Assembly (NCBI GenBank): GCA_963524305.1
Contig: CAURGH010000023.1
Span: 1-29,574, forward strand
DNA length: 29,574 bases
DNA from: JABCPH02 sp963524305
GTDB lineage: Bacteria > Fusobacteriota > Fusobacteriia > Fusobacteriales > Leptotrichiaceae
Direction of reading: 5' to 3'
The notes below the pieces were generated by a model that ran no database searches, was not told the DNA's origin, and saw only the letters and a list, made by a program, of their open reading frames with translations. Of the stretch, positions 1-8,955 are shown piece after piece (within the stretch, counting starts at the first letter, position 1; each line of letters starts with the position of its first letter). A program made the translations under genes and the position numbers.

Positions 1-3000
1 GGACATACAAATTATGACCTAAAAGTAGATACAAGTTCAATTGCAGCAGGAACAAACTTAACATATAAAGCTAATGGAGCAAACAATCAAACAACAACAT
101 TGGCAAATGGTTTAGACTTTAACGATGGTAAAAATACAGTAGCTTCAGTAGATACTAATGGAAAAGTTGTATATGATATTAAGGATAATGTAGATTTAGG
201 ACCAGCAGGAAGCATAAAAGCAGGAGATACTACATTAAACAATGGTGGAATTACAATTAATAATGGAGCAGCAGGAAGTCCAGTAACATTAGGGCCATCA
301 GGATTAAACAATGGTGGAAACACAATAACAAATGTAGCACCTGGAGTAAACAATACAGATGCAGCAAACTATGGACAAGTAAAAGCAGCAAAATCAGAAG
401 TAATAGCAGGAACTAATACAAATGTGCATACTACAACGGGTTCAGATGGACAAAATATTTACAAAGTAAATGCAGATAAATCAGAAGTAGCGACAACAGG
501 AACAGGCTTAACATTGACACCAACAACAGCAACAGATGCAGATGGAACAAAGACAACGACATATACGTTAGGACTTGATACTACAACATTGACACCAGGA
601 ACAGATGGTAAGATAACATCACCAACAGGACCAAATGCAGGAAAAGTAGTAACAGCAGGAGATGTAGCAAATGCGATTAATAATTCAGGATTTACATTGA
701 AATCAAGTGCAAATGGAGGAACATTAGGAACAACAAGCGGAGATGAAGTGATAAATCCAGGAGATGTAATAGACATGGCAGCAGGTAAGAACTTAAAAGT
801 TGAACAAGCAGCAAATGGAAAGATTACATACTCATTGTCAGATAATGTAGATTTAGGACCAGCAGGAAGCATAAAAGCAGGAGATACTACATTAAATAAT
901 GGTGGAATTACAATCAATAATGGAGCAGGAAATCCAGTAACATTAGGACCAACAGGATTAGATAACGGTGGAAATACAATAACAAATGTTGGAGCAGGGA
1001 AAAATGGAACAGATGCAGTAAACTTAGACCAATTGACAAAAGCAACAGGATCATCGAAAACAGAAGTAGCAGGTGGAACAAATACAAATGTAACAAGTAG
1101 TACAGGAGCAAATGGTCAAACAATCTACAAAGTAAATGCAGATAAAACAGAAGTAGCAACAACAGGAACAGGATTAACATTGACACCAACAACAGCAACA
1201 GATGCAGATGGAACAAAGACAACGACATATACGTTAGGACTTGATACTACAACATTGACACCAGGAACAGATGGTAAGATAACATCACCAACAGGACCAA
1301 ATGCAGGAAAAGTAGTAACAGCAGGAGATGTAGCAAATGCGATTAATAATTCAGGATTTACATTGAAATCAAGTGCAAATGGAGGAACATTAGGAACAAC
1401 AAGCGGAGATGAAGTGATAAATCCAGGAGATGTAATAGACATGGCAGCAGGTAAGAACTTAAAAGTTGAACAAGCAGCAAATGGAAAGATTACATACTCA
1501 TTGTCAGATAATGTAGATTTAGGACCAGCAGGAAGCATAAAAGCAGGAGATACTACATTAAATAATGGTGGAATTACAATCAATAATGGAGCAGGAAATC
1601 CAGTAACATTAGGACCAACAGGATTAGATAACGGTGGAAATACAATAACAAATGTTGGAGCAGGGAAAAATGGAACAGATGCAGTAAACTTAGACCAATT
1701 GACAAAAGCAACAGGATCATCGAAAACAGAAGTAGCAGGTGGAACAAATACAAATGTAACAAGTAGTACAGGAGCAAATGGTCAAACAATCTACAAAGTA
1801 AATGCAGATAAAACAGAAGTAGCAACAACAGGAACAGGATTAACATTGACACCAACAACAGCAACAGATGCAGATGGAACAAAGACAACGACATATACGT
1901 TAGGACTTGATACTACAACATTGACACCAGGAACAGATGGTAAGATAACATCACCAACAGGACCAAATGCAGGAAAAGTAGTAACAGCAGGAGATGTAGC
2001 AAATGCGATTAATAATTCAGGATTTACATTGAAATCAAGTGCAAATGGAGGAACATTAGGAACAACAAGCGGAGATGAAGTGATAAATCCAGGAGATGTA
2101 ATAGACATGGCAGCAGGTAAGAACTTAAAAGTTGAACAAGCGACTAATGGTAAAATTACATACTCATTATTAGATGATATTAATATTAATAGTGTAACAG
2201 CTGGAAATAATAAATTTGATAAAACAGGATTGACAGTAAGTGATGGAGCAGGAAATACAACAGTTACAATGCCATCAGGAACAACTTACACATCAGCTTC
2301 AGGAGATACTACAAAAGTAGGACCAAATGGAATTACAATTAATAATGGAGCAGCAGGAAATCCAGTATCATTGACAAAAAATGGATTAGATAATGGTGGA
2401 AATACTATTACAAATGTAGCGCCTGGTGTAAATGGAACAGATGCAGTAAATGTAACTCAATTGAAAAATACAGTTAATAATGCTGTAAATAATGGTCCAG
2501 TAGTTTATACAAATGCAGCAGGAGATAAAGTTGTAAAAGCAAATGATGGAAACTATTATAAAGCTTCAGATGTGGATGCAAATGGAAATCCATTACCAGG
2601 AGCAGTGGCTATAAATCCTACTGATATTAACCATAGCTTATTGAATGCAGATGGAACTACTACGAACCCAAGTAAATTGACAAATATAGCAGATGGATTA
2701 ATTTCACCGACAAGTAAAGATGCGATTAATGGAAGTCAATTATATAAAAATGCTACAAGTGTTTCAAATATAATTGGTGGAAATTCAGTAGTAAATCCTG
2801 ATGGAACATTGACAACATCAAATATTGGTAATACAGGTAAGAATACTGTACATGATGCAATTGGTTACTTGAATCAAGGGTTTAATGTAACGACATCAGC
2901 TTCAAATGGAACAGTATCTGGAACAACAGTTGAAGCAGTTAAAGCTGGAGAAACAGTAACAATTGATGCAGGTAAGAATATTGCAGTAACACAAAATGGT

Positions 3001-4536
3001 AAGACAATTTCAATTGCAACTAAAGATGATTTAAGTGTAAATAGTGTGACAGCAACAGATCCAGCAGGAAATACAACTGTATTGAATCCAACTGGAACAA
3101 CAATTACTGATGCAGCAGGAAATTCTAATGTTTCAACTGCTACAAGCAATAAATTGACAGATGCAGCAGGAAACTCGAATATAGCAACAGCAGCAGGAAA
3201 CACTTATACAAGTGCAACTGGAGATATCACAAATGTTGGTTCTAACGGAATTACAATTACATCTGGTGGAACAACAGTAAGCTTGACAAATGCTGGATTA
3301 AATAATGGTGGAAACAAAATTACAAATGTAGCGGCAGGAGTAGCTCCAACAGATGCAGTAAATGTAAGCCAATTAGATACAGCGGTTAATAACTTAAATA
3401 CAGCAATTGGTGCAGCAAAAACTGAAGTAGTGGCTGGAACAAATACAACGGTTACTTCTACACAAGGAGCAAACAAACAAACAATTTATAAAATTGATGC
3501 AGATGGAACAACGGTTTCAGGAGGAAGTAGCTTTGTTTCAGTAACACCAGGAACTAAAGATGCTAACAATATTACAGATTACAAAGTTGATTTATCACAA
3601 TCTACGAAAGATACGTTAAATAGTATTGGAACTGGAAATATTGCAGCAGGAGATAATAATACAGTAACAGGATCTACAGTACATAATTATCTTCAAAATA
3701 ATCCTCTAACTTACACTGATGATAATGGAACTACATTGACACGTAATTTAGGACAAAACTTAAATGTTGTTGGAAGAGCAACTGGACCATTAACTACAGG
3801 AAATATTGGAGTAGTAGCATCTGGTACAGATACATTAGAAGTTAAATTAGCAGAAAATGTAAATTTAGGACCAAATGGAAGTGTTGCAATGGGTAACACA
3901 GTTGTAAATAACGATGGAGTAACAATTAACGGTGGACCAAGTATAACATCAAATGGAATTGATGGTGGAGGTAAGAAACTTACAAATGTTGCTGAAGGTG
4001 ACATAACACCAACAAGTAGAGATGTTGTAACAGGAGGACAAGTTTACAATGCTATAGCAACAGGAATAGCAGATAAAGCAACAAGAGCAGAATTAGCAGG
4101 AGTAAACGATAACTTGACAGCAGGAATCGCAGGAGTAGCAGCAATGGCTAACTTACCACAAATAAACGATGCAGCAGCTAATAGATTTAATGTAGCAGTA
4201 GCAGGAGGAGCTTATAAAAATGGTAGAGCAATGGCTTTAGGATTTAGTGGAATTTCAGATGGTGGAAGATTCATTTATAAAGCAAGTGCAAGTTTAAATA
4301 ACAAAAATGATGTAACAGTAGGTTTAGGAATGGGATATCAATTCGGTAAGAGAGATGTAGAGCCTAACGAATTAGATAGATTAAAATCTATGGTAACATT
4401 ATTAGAACAACAAAAAGATAGCTACAGTAGACAATTGAAAAAACAACTTGAAGAAGAAGCAAGTAAAAATAGAGAAAATTCTGAATTGATTAAACAATTG
4501 ATGCAAGAAGTTCAAGAGTTGAAAAATAGAAGATAA
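1..4536 (+). CDS. Trimeric autotransporter adhesin (YadA-like), 5' truncated
   Basis: The frame is open from the first base, so the start, signal peptide and N-terminal head lie outside the window; 1511 residues are visible. The protein is Gly/Asn/Thr/Ala-rich. It carries repeated head/neck-like motifs such as NNGGNTITNVAPG followed by TDAVN and a Gln-Leu, typical of YadA/Hia-type surface adhesins. A YadA membrane-anchor region (about residues 1362-1448) contains AANRFNVAVAGGAYKNGRAM and ends in the strand VGLGMGYQF. The family forms homotrimers in the outer membrane, with three chains building one 12-stranded barrel and exporting a fibrous passenger that binds host or bacterial surfaces. Two oddities stand out. 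Residues about 170-714 are encoded by near-identical 222-residue repeats, and 63 charged residues follow the barrel. The stop at 4534-4536 is followed by a terminator. The ligand cannot be inferred. Confidence 0.93.
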   Translation, partial: GHTNYDLKVDTSSIAAGTNLTYKANGANNQTTTLANGLDFNDGKNTVASVDTNGKVVYDIKDNVDLGPAGSIKAGDTTLNNGGITINNGAAGSPVTLGPSGLNNGGNTITNVAPGVNNTDAANYGQVKAAKSEVIAGTNTNVHTTTGSDGQNIYKVNADKSEVATTGTGLTLTPTTATDADGTKTTTYTLGLDTTTLTPGTDGKITSPTGPNAGKVVTAGDVANAINNSGFTLKSSANGGTLGTTSGDEVINPGDVIDMAAGKNLKVEQAANGKITYSLSDNVDLGPAGSIKAGDTTLNNGGITINNGAGNPVTLGPTGLDNGGNTITNVGAGKNGTDAVNLDQLTKATGSSKTEVAGGTNTNVTSSTGANGQTIYKVNADKTEVATTGTGLTLTPTTATDADGTKTTTYTLGLDTTTLTPGTDGKITSPTGPNAGKVVTAGDVANAINNSGFTLKSSANGGTLGTTSGDEVINPGDVIDMAAGKNLKVEQAANGKITYSLSDNVDLGPAGSIKAGDTTLNNGGITINNGAGNPVTLGPTGLDNGGNTITNVGAGKNGTDAVNLDQLTKATGSSKTEVAGGTNTNVTSSTGANGQTIYKVNADKTEVATTGTGLTLTPTTATDADGTKTTTYTLGLDTTTLTPGTDGKITSPTGPNAGKVVTAGDVANAINNSGFTLKSSANGGTLGTTSGDEVINPGDVIDMAAGKNLKVEQATNGKITYSLLDDININSVTAGNNKFDKTGLTVSDGAGNTTVTMPSGTTYTSASGDTTKVGPNGITINNGAAGNPVSLTKNGLDNGGNTITNVAPGVNGTDAVNVTQLKNTVNNAVNNGPVVYTNAAGDKVVKANDGNYYKASDVDANGNPLPGAVAINPTDINHSLLNADGTTTNPSKLTNIADGLISPTSKDAINGSQLYKNATSVSNIIGGNSVVNPDGTLTTSNIGNTGKNTVHDAIGYLNQGFNVTTSASNGTVSGTTVEAVKAGETVTIDAGKNIAVTQNGKTISIATKDDLSVNSVTATDPAGNTTVLNPTGTTITDAAGNSNVSTATSNKLTDAAGNSNIATAAGNTYTSATGDITNVGSNGITITSGGTTVSLTNAGLNNGGNKITNVAAGVAPTDAVNVSQLDTAVNNLNTAIGAAKTEVVAGTNTTVTSTQGANKQTIYKIDADGTTVSGGSSFVSVTPGTKDANNITDYKVDLSQSTKDTLNSIGTGNIAAGDNNTVTGSTVHNYLQNNPLTYTDDNGTTLTRNLGQNLNVVGRATGPLTTGNIGVVASGTDTLEVKLAENVNLGPNGSVAMGNTVVNNDGVTINGGPSITSNGIDGGGKKLTNVAEGDITPTSRDVVTGGQVYNAIATGIADKATRAELAGVNDNLTAGIAGVAAMANLPQINDAAANRFNVAVAGGAYKNGRAMALGFSGISDGGRFIYKASASLNNKNDVTVGLGMGYQFGKRDVEPNELDRLKSMVTLLEQQKDSYSRQLKKQLEEEASKNRENSELIKQLMQEVQELKNRR
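184..2172 (+). repeat. Tandem 666-bp coding repeats in the adhesin gene
   Basis: Three in-register units begin at the codons for DNVDLGPAGS, at 184, 841 and 1507. The first is 657 bp and diverged in its first half. The others are 666 bp (222 residues). By direct comparison the sequence is identical at a 666-bp offset from 508 to 2141, about 2.45 copies without a mismatch. Substitutions appear only before 508 and after 2141. Because the unit is a multiple of three, gain or loss of a copy keeps the frame open. Confidence 0.95.
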
Positions 4537-4576
4537 TAATCTCTAAAAATTATAAAATTAGAATAAAAAGAATGAA

Positions 4577-4615
4577 GTTATTAGAAAGATGAAAGTCTAT
4601 CTAGTAACTTTTTTC
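4577..4615 (+). terminator. Rho-independent terminator after the adhesin gene
   Basis: GTTATTAGA (4577-4585) pairs with TCTAGTAAC (4600-4608) over nine positions including one G-U. A T-rich tract follows at 4609-4614. It lies 41 bp after the adhesin stop. Confidence 0.8.
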
Positions 4616-4625
4616 TATTATTGAG

Positions 4626-4654
4626 TTGTTTTTATAAAATTAATGTATTATAAT
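4626..4654 (+). promoter_or_regulatory. Promoter for the HAD phosphatase gene
   Basis: The pair is TTGTTT (4626-4631), a 17-bp spacer and a perfect TATAAT (4649-4654). It lies just after the adhesin terminator and about 40 bp before the start codon. The same TTGTTT-17-TATAAT combination occurs before rarA. Confidence 0.6.
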
Positions 4655-4693
4655 TATAGTGATAATTTTTATTAATTTATGAAAGGGGAATTT

Positions 4694-5434
4694 ATGAGTA
4701 AAAATACAGCGGCTTTTTTTGATATTGATGGAACTATTTATAGGGATTCATTGTTGATTGAGCATTTTAAGATGCTTTTGAAATATGAATATATCAATAT
4801 GATGAGCTGGGAATCAAAAGTGAAAGAGAAATTTTTGAAATGGGAAAATCGAACTGGAGATTATGATGATTATTTAGATGAGTTGGTTAGAACTTATATG
4901 GAAGCGTTGAAGAATTTTAATAAAGATGAAATGGATTTTGTGGCAAAAAGAGTTATGGAATTGAAGGGAGATAAAGTTTATAGATATACACGAGATAGAC
5001 TTAAATATCACAAGGAACAGGGTCATAAAGTTATTATCATTTCTGGAAGTCCGGATTTTTTAGTTGCAAAATTAGCTGAAAAATATGGAGCGGATGATTA
5101 TAGAGCGTCAATTTATAAAGTGAATGAAAATGGCGTCTTTACAGGCGAAGTTGAGCCAATGTGGGATGAAAAGAGTAAAAATAAAGCAATTAATAACTTT
5201 TGTAAAAAATACAATATTGATTTGAAAAAATCGTTTGCATATGGAGATACAACTGGAGATTTGACGATGTTTAAAGCAGTTGAACATGCGATTGCGATAA
5301 ATCCAGCGAAAAAATTATTTAAAAAAATAAAGAATAATGAAAAATTAAAGGAAAAAGTGAAGATAATTGTTGAAAGAAAAGATATTATTTATCAATTGGA
5401 TGCAAATGTAAAAATATTGGAAGAAAAGAAATAA
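4694..5434 (+). CDS. HAD-superfamily (SerB-like, IB) phosphatase
   Basis: Cytosolic haloacid dehalogenase-fold hydrolase of 246 residues. Motif I is FFDIDGT, with the nucleophile Asp10 and acid/base Asp12. Motif II is IISGSP at 115-120. A motif III lysine lies near 160-162 (DEKSKNK), and motif IV is YGDTTGDLTMF with Asp185 and Asp189. A helical cap of about 80 residues sits between motifs I and II, as in subfamily IB (phosphoserine phosphatase-like) enzymes. The substrate cannot be told from sequence. An ATG at 4679 is in frame, but the Shine-Dalgarno AAAGGGGA lies between it and the ATG at 4694, so 4694 is preferred. The next gene starts 58 bp downstream and is probably co-transcribed. Confidence 0.88.
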   Translation: MSKNTAAFFDIDGTIYRDSLLIEHFKMLLKYEYINMMSWESKVKEKFLKWENRTGDYDDYLDELVRTYMEALKNFNKDEMDFVAKRVMELKGDKVYRYTRDRLKYHKEQGHKVIIISGSPDFLVAKLAEKYGADDYRASIYKVNENGVFTGEVEPMWDEKSKNKAINNFCKKYNIDLKKSFAYGDTTGDLTMFKAVEHAIAINPAKKLFKKIKNNEKLKEKVKIIVERKDIIYQLDANVKILEEKK

Positions 5435-5492
5435 TTGTGAGATAATGAAAGATAGTTGAAATAAATTTAAAAAGTAAGGTGAGGTATGTAAT

Positions 5493-6137
5493 ATGCTATC
5501 TAATACGTTTAATGGGATAAAACTTGAGTTTGAAGGACTTTATTATGGTGGAAATTACGATTTGGAAATTTTTCCTGATGGAAGATTTTATTATTCGTAT
5601 ATTGAGACAACATCGGTTGAATTGAAAAAAGGGTCTTTTCAAATTACTCAAAAAGAAGTGATGATATTTGAAGAAATGATGGATTATTTTGAATTGTTGA
5701 AAACGCAGAGAAATTATGCGATAAATACTTTTGATTTAGGAAATGGAATGTTGCTAATTCATAAAAAGAATGGAATTGAAGAGCAAATAAAATTAGGGAA
5801 AGAAATAATGTTTGAATATGCTAAAATTTTGTTAGATAAATACATAAATCAATCGAAACAAATATTTTTATTGGACACTTATTTAGCAGGAACAAAGTAT
5901 ATTAGAAATTTTTCATTGAAAATAAAAGATTCTGTGAAATTGGATTTGTATCGTGAATTTAATGCCGTTGCATTAAATGCAGTTGCAATTTATAATGAGA
6001 ACAAAGAAAAGGTTGGATATCTGCCATCTGAGCATAATGAAGTAATTGCAAGGCTTATAGATGCTGGGAAAAAGATAGTTGCTATTCCAATTCCATTTGA
6101 CGATGAAGTAGCTTTGAAAATATATTTGATAGACTGA
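5493..6137 (+). CDS. HIRAN-domain protein
   Basis: 214 residues. The C-terminal part (about 125-200) matches the HIRAN pattern: LDTYLAGTKYIRN, then LYREFNAVALNAVAIYNE, then VGYLPSEHNEVIARLIDAGK. HIRAN domains bind DNA ends or ssDNA (known from HLTF/Rad5), and in bacteria they occur alone or fused to nucleases and helicases. Residues 1-120 are not recognised; they are mixed alpha/beta with aromatic-rich strands (NYDLEIFPDGRFYYSYIE) and no enzymatic motif. The start follows AAGGTGAGG at good spacing. It sits in a probable operon with the HAD phosphatase and ends at a large nested hairpin. A role in DNA repair or stress is inferred from the domain only. Confidence 0.75.
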   Translation: MLSNTFNGIKLEFEGLYYGGNYDLEIFPDGRFYYSYIETTSVELKKGSFQITQKEVMIFEEMMDYFELLKTQRNYAINTFDLGNGMLLIHKKNGIEEQIKLGKEIMFEYAKILLDKYINQSKQIFLLDTYLAGTKYIRNFSLKIKDSVKLDLYREFNAVALNAVAIYNENKEKVGYLPSEHNEVIARLIDAGKKIVAIPIPFDDEVALKIYLID

Positions 6138-6153
6138 TTTAATTAATTGATTT

Positions 6154-6237
6154 TCGAGAGTGAAAATTTTTTGTGTAAAAAATTATATATTAAATTTACG
6201 TATTTACACAAATTATGAGTGGTACTCTCGATTTTTT
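6154..6237 (+). terminator. Nested double-stem terminator
   Basis: The outer stem TCGAGAGT (6154-6161) pairs with ACTCTCGA (6224-6231). Inside it a second stem of ten pairs (6170-6179 with 6203-6212, core TGTGTAAA/TTTACACA) closes a 23-nt loop. A run of Ts follows at 6232-6237. The position fits termination of the HAD-HIRAN unit, but the structure is larger than a usual terminator. Confidence 0.7.
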
Positions 6238-6286
6238 ATTTTAATAATTTCTATTTTTAAAAAATTAAATAAATTTTAATTTTTAG

Positions 6287-6315
6287 TTGAAAAAAATTTT
6301 TTTGTATGATAAAAT
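6287..6315 (+). promoter_or_regulatory. Promoter of the injection-system-like cluster
   Basis: TTGAAA (6287-6292), a 17-bp spacer and TAAAAT (6310-6315), with an extended -10 TG at 6307-6308. The following gene starts 31 bp after the -10. Confidence 0.6.
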
Positions 6316-6346
6316 TAATTAAAATTTAATAAAAGAGGGTGGAAAT

Positions 6347-7627
6347 TTGAGAGAAAAAATTGAGGGAATTGAGAAGGAAGTCTTGGGGAAGACGATTAGA
6401 GAATTATTTTTTGAAATGGAAAATGAGGTAAATAAGCGATTTTTTGAAGTTAAGAAAAATTTATTGAATGGAATTGAAAATAAGAAGAAGGATATTTTTG
6501 TAGAAACGATTTTGGTGAAAAAGGAAGAAAGTTACAAGTTTAATGAAGCATTTTTCCCTGTAATATCTAGAAATGATTATAGAGAGATGGGAAAGGATAT
6601 TTTTTTGGAAAATGTATATTTGGATTTTTCTTTGGATAAAATATCGGAAATTGAAGAAGAGGAATTTTTAGCTTGGATTGACATTGAAAATGAAAGTTTT
6701 GAAGTTAAGGTAAGTTTTGAGAAGGATAAACGATATTTTGAAGAAGTAAAAAGGCTTTGGGAAGTATTTGAATTGAATGGTAGGCAATGGAAAACGCTGA
6801 ATATGGCACATTTTATGCGGATGTATAAAGTAAAATTAGTTGACTATGATTTTGAAATGACAAAAGAAATTTTAGAAGGAATACAGAATCAAAAATATGA
6901 GATAAATTACGAATTTGGAAGAAATGAGAATGATATTTTAAGAGGTTATGAATTACTTTGGAATATTGAGAAAAAGCAGATTATGAGTACGATTTTTGTA
7001 AGACCTGTGAAGATGGATATTTCATTTGAATATGTTTTGGAGATGTCAGAAAACGAAATAATGCTGGTTAAAAATTCTGAGGGAAATGATGTTTTATGTG
7101 GATATATCGAAAAGGAAAATGCTAATAAATTGCACATAATTTCTAAAAAGAATAATGGAACGATTTGGAATATTTATGCGATAAAAAATATAGAAACTTG
7201 TGATAAAGTGCTTGAAATTAATAAAAATCTTGATTCAGAAAAATATGATAAAGAATATTTTCATTTTACAAATTATTATGAAAAAAGTTTTATTGAAAAA
7301 ATTCAAGAAGACAGTATAAATAATTTTAGAAGTATGAGTTTTTTTAAAAAGAAATTTTTAGATTATAAATTTTTGAGAGATGAAATTTCGTTGATTGATA
7401 TTAGTTTTAATAAAAAAGAGAGTAATTATATGGAAATTATCAATTATAATGCGGGGCTATCTGAAGTTTTAAATAAAAAGAGAAAGAAAAAAGAGAGGAT
7501 AAATTTTTTTGTGAAAATTAATGAAAAAACTGATTACTCGATTGATAAGATAAATTTCGTTTTGTCAGAAATTCAGTTGAAAATACCAGAATATGATTGT
7601 AAAGGGGTTTTGTATGGCGAATATTAA
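6347..7627 (+). CDS. Uncharacterised protein, first gene of VgrG cluster
   Basis: 426 residues, with no catalytic motif, signal peptide or membrane segment seen. The N-terminal 45 residues are charged and helical, ending near NKRFFEVKKNLLN. The middle is mixed strands and helices and the C-terminal part is Lys-rich (NKKRKKKERINFF). The start is TTG, chosen because AGAGGGTGG (6334-6342) sits just upstream and the next in-frame ATG is more than 20 residues in. It overlaps the next gene. I recall clostridial proteins of similar size and N-terminal pattern, next to VgrG/gpD genes, carrying the legacy name 'normocyte-binding protein'; that name has no functional value. Context suggests a structural or assembly part of a contractile injection apparatus. 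This is inference only. Confidence 0.6.
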   Translation: MREKIEGIEKEVLGKTIRELFFEMENEVNKRFFEVKKNLLNGIENKKKDIFVETILVKKEESYKFNEAFFPVISRNDYREMGKDIFLENVYLDFSLDKISEIEEEEFLAWIDIENESFEVKVSFEKDKRYFEEVKRLWEVFELNGRQWKTLNMAHFMRMYKVKLVDYDFEMTKEILEGIQNQKYEINYEFGRNENDILRGYELLWNIEKKQIMSTIFVRPVKMDISFEYVLEMSENEIMLVKNSEGNDVLCGYIEKENANKLHIISKKNNGTIWNIYAIKNIETCDKVLEINKNLDSEKYDKEYFHFTNYYEKSFIEKIQEDSINNFRSMSFFKKKFLDYKFLRDEISLIDISFNKKESNYMEIINYNAGLSEVLNKKRKKKERINFFVKINEKTDYSIDKINFVLSEIQLKIPEYDCKGVLYGEY

Positions 7628-8399
7628 TAAAAAAGGGTTCCAATACATTTGGGCTTTTTCGAGTGAAAAGACGATTTTTAAAATGAGTGAAGCAGTTTCG
7701 CCGTATTTGGAAATAAATAGTGAATGTTTGAATAAAAGTAATTTGCAGAGGAAAACTGAAATGGAAGTAAATCCTTATTTACGATTCAACGATTTATTTT
7801 CTGATTTTAATTATAATTTTGGTAAATTTATTAGTTTTGGAAAATTTGCAAAAGAACTAGAAAAAGAGAATAGGAAAAGTTCATTTAATTTAGAGAATAA
7901 TCATGAGATTAAGGAAATATATGTAGAAATTTATTCAAAAATATTTGATGCAACAATAAAATTTTTGCAAAAATTGGATTTTATTTCTGGAACGACGATT
8001 ATTGATATTTATTTGGAAAAAATTTCAGAGGAGATACGAGAAGGAGTTTACGGAAGAGAAATTTCTAGAGAGTTTCGGAAATTATCGGAAGAAGACAAAA
8101 ATAGTATTTCTTTGTTATTGTATAATTTTATTTTTTATCATAGAAAATGGAGTAAAATTTTTGAAGTTGGAATAAAAATCTTTTTTAAAGATTCAATAAT
8201 TTATCAAAACCGAAATAGAAATTTAGAAATAATTGTTTATATAAATAAGGAAGGCACGTCAATTAATAAAAGTAAAATAAATATTTTGAAATATTTGTTT
8301 GTACCTGTTGATTTTGATGTAAAATGTTATTGGAAAGAGCATTTTGGCGTGATAGATGTTAAGGAAACGAGTAAAATAGGAGAAATTGGGATTTTTTAA
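7614..8399 (+). CDS. Uncharacterised protein, second gene of VgrG cluster
   Basis: 261 residues from the ATG at 7614, which follows AAAGGGG (7601-7607). An in-frame ATG at 7593 lies before that Shine-Dalgarno and is less likely. It overlaps the previous gene by 14 bp, suggesting translational coupling. The N-terminal part has the pattern VSPYLEINSECLN and VNPYLRFNDLFSDF, the middle is helical, and the end carries YWKEHFGVIDV followed by a hydrophobic terminus. I recall similar proteins beside clostridial VgrG genes named 'iron-dependent peroxidase'; I see no haem or peroxidase motif and do not accept that function. A structural or baseplate-like role is inferred from context. Confidence 0.6.
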   Translation: MANINKKGFQYIWAFSSEKTIFKMSEAVSPYLEINSECLNKSNLQRKTEMEVNPYLRFNDLFSDFNYNFGKFISFGKFAKELEKENRKSSFNLENNHEIKEIYVEIYSKIFDATIKFLQKLDFISGTTIIDIYLEKISEEIREGVYGREISREFRKLSEEDKNSISLLLYNFIFYHRKWSKIFEVGIKIFFKDSIIYQNRNRNLEIIVYINKEGTSINKSKINILKYLFVPVDFDVKCYWKEHFGVIDVKETSKIGEIGIF

Positions 8400-8422
8400 T
8401 TTTTTAGTAAAGAGGGGGAAAA

Positions 8423-8887
8423 ATGAAATATAGGATAAATATTTTAAATGGAGAAAATCAAGAAAAAATAGAAATTTCGGAAGATGAGATTTTGGAAGTG
8501 AAATACCGAATTGGATTAGTTGAAAATAATGATTTTGCGAATAATAGAAGCAGTGTGGAAATGGAAATTACAGGGAAGATAATTTCTAATTTGGAAGAGA
8601 AGAATTTGGAAAATTCAAATCATGTGAGTGATAATAATTTGTATGAGAAAAATAAAAAGAATGTTATAGAACTAGTAAAATGGGCAGAATCGTATTTAAG
8701 TAAGAGTGATTATAGAAATATTGAAATGTTTGTGGATTTAGGGGCGAACAAAAGCATAGATTATAAGTTTTTGAATATGTTTGTGTATGATTTTTCACAG
8801 GAATTTAGTATTGAAAAGGGAATTGGTACATTTAAATTGTTTTTGAAACAGAAGTTTCATCAAAAGGATAAGATGGAGATTCAGTAA
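8423..8887 (+). CDS. Candidate Hcp-like tube protein of a contractile injection system
   Basis: 154 residues, no signal peptide, a strand-rich N-terminus and a short helical segment (VIELVKWAESYLSK, 81-94). The C-terminal motif is FVYDFSQEFSIEKGIGTFKL followed by a LKQK tail. This order (strands, Leu-x-x-Trp-Ala helix, 'VxDYSE...GxGTFxLxLxQKKD' ending) is what I recall for small Hcp-like or tail-tube-like proteins next to gpD/VgrG genes in clostridia, often misnamed 'membrane-associated protease 1'. In such systems the protein would stack as hexameric rings behind the spike. The start follows GAGGGGG at ideal spacing. The tube role is inference; structure prediction would decide. Confidence 0.5.
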   Translation: MKYRINILNGENQEKIEISEDEILEVKYRIGLVENNDFANNRSSVEMEITGKIISNLEEKNLENSNHVSDNNLYEKNKKNVIELVKWAESYLSKSDYRNIEMFVDLGANKSIDYKFLNMFVYDFSQEFSIEKGIGTFKLFLKQKFHQKDKMEIQ

Positions 8888-8955
8888 ATAGTTGTAAAAT
8901 AAAAGGTTGAGGATTAAGAGATTTTTTTGAAGATAAAAGTGGGGTGTTGAAAAAT

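Noticed and set aside
459..2108. Long open frames on the minus strand inside the adhesin gene, repeated every 666 bp
   Set aside because: They are antisense shadows of the repetitive coding sequence, lack ribosome sites and encode Val/Pro/Phe-biased sequence with no recognisable domain.
184..2172. Direct repeats considered as a CRISPR or satellite array
   Set aside because: The repeats are in frame, 666 bp long and continuous with adhesin coding sequence; there are no short repeats with unique spacers.
7614..8399. Peroxidase function for the second gene of the VgrG cluster
   Set aside because: Only a remembered legacy annotation supports it; no haem-binding or peroxidase motif is visible.
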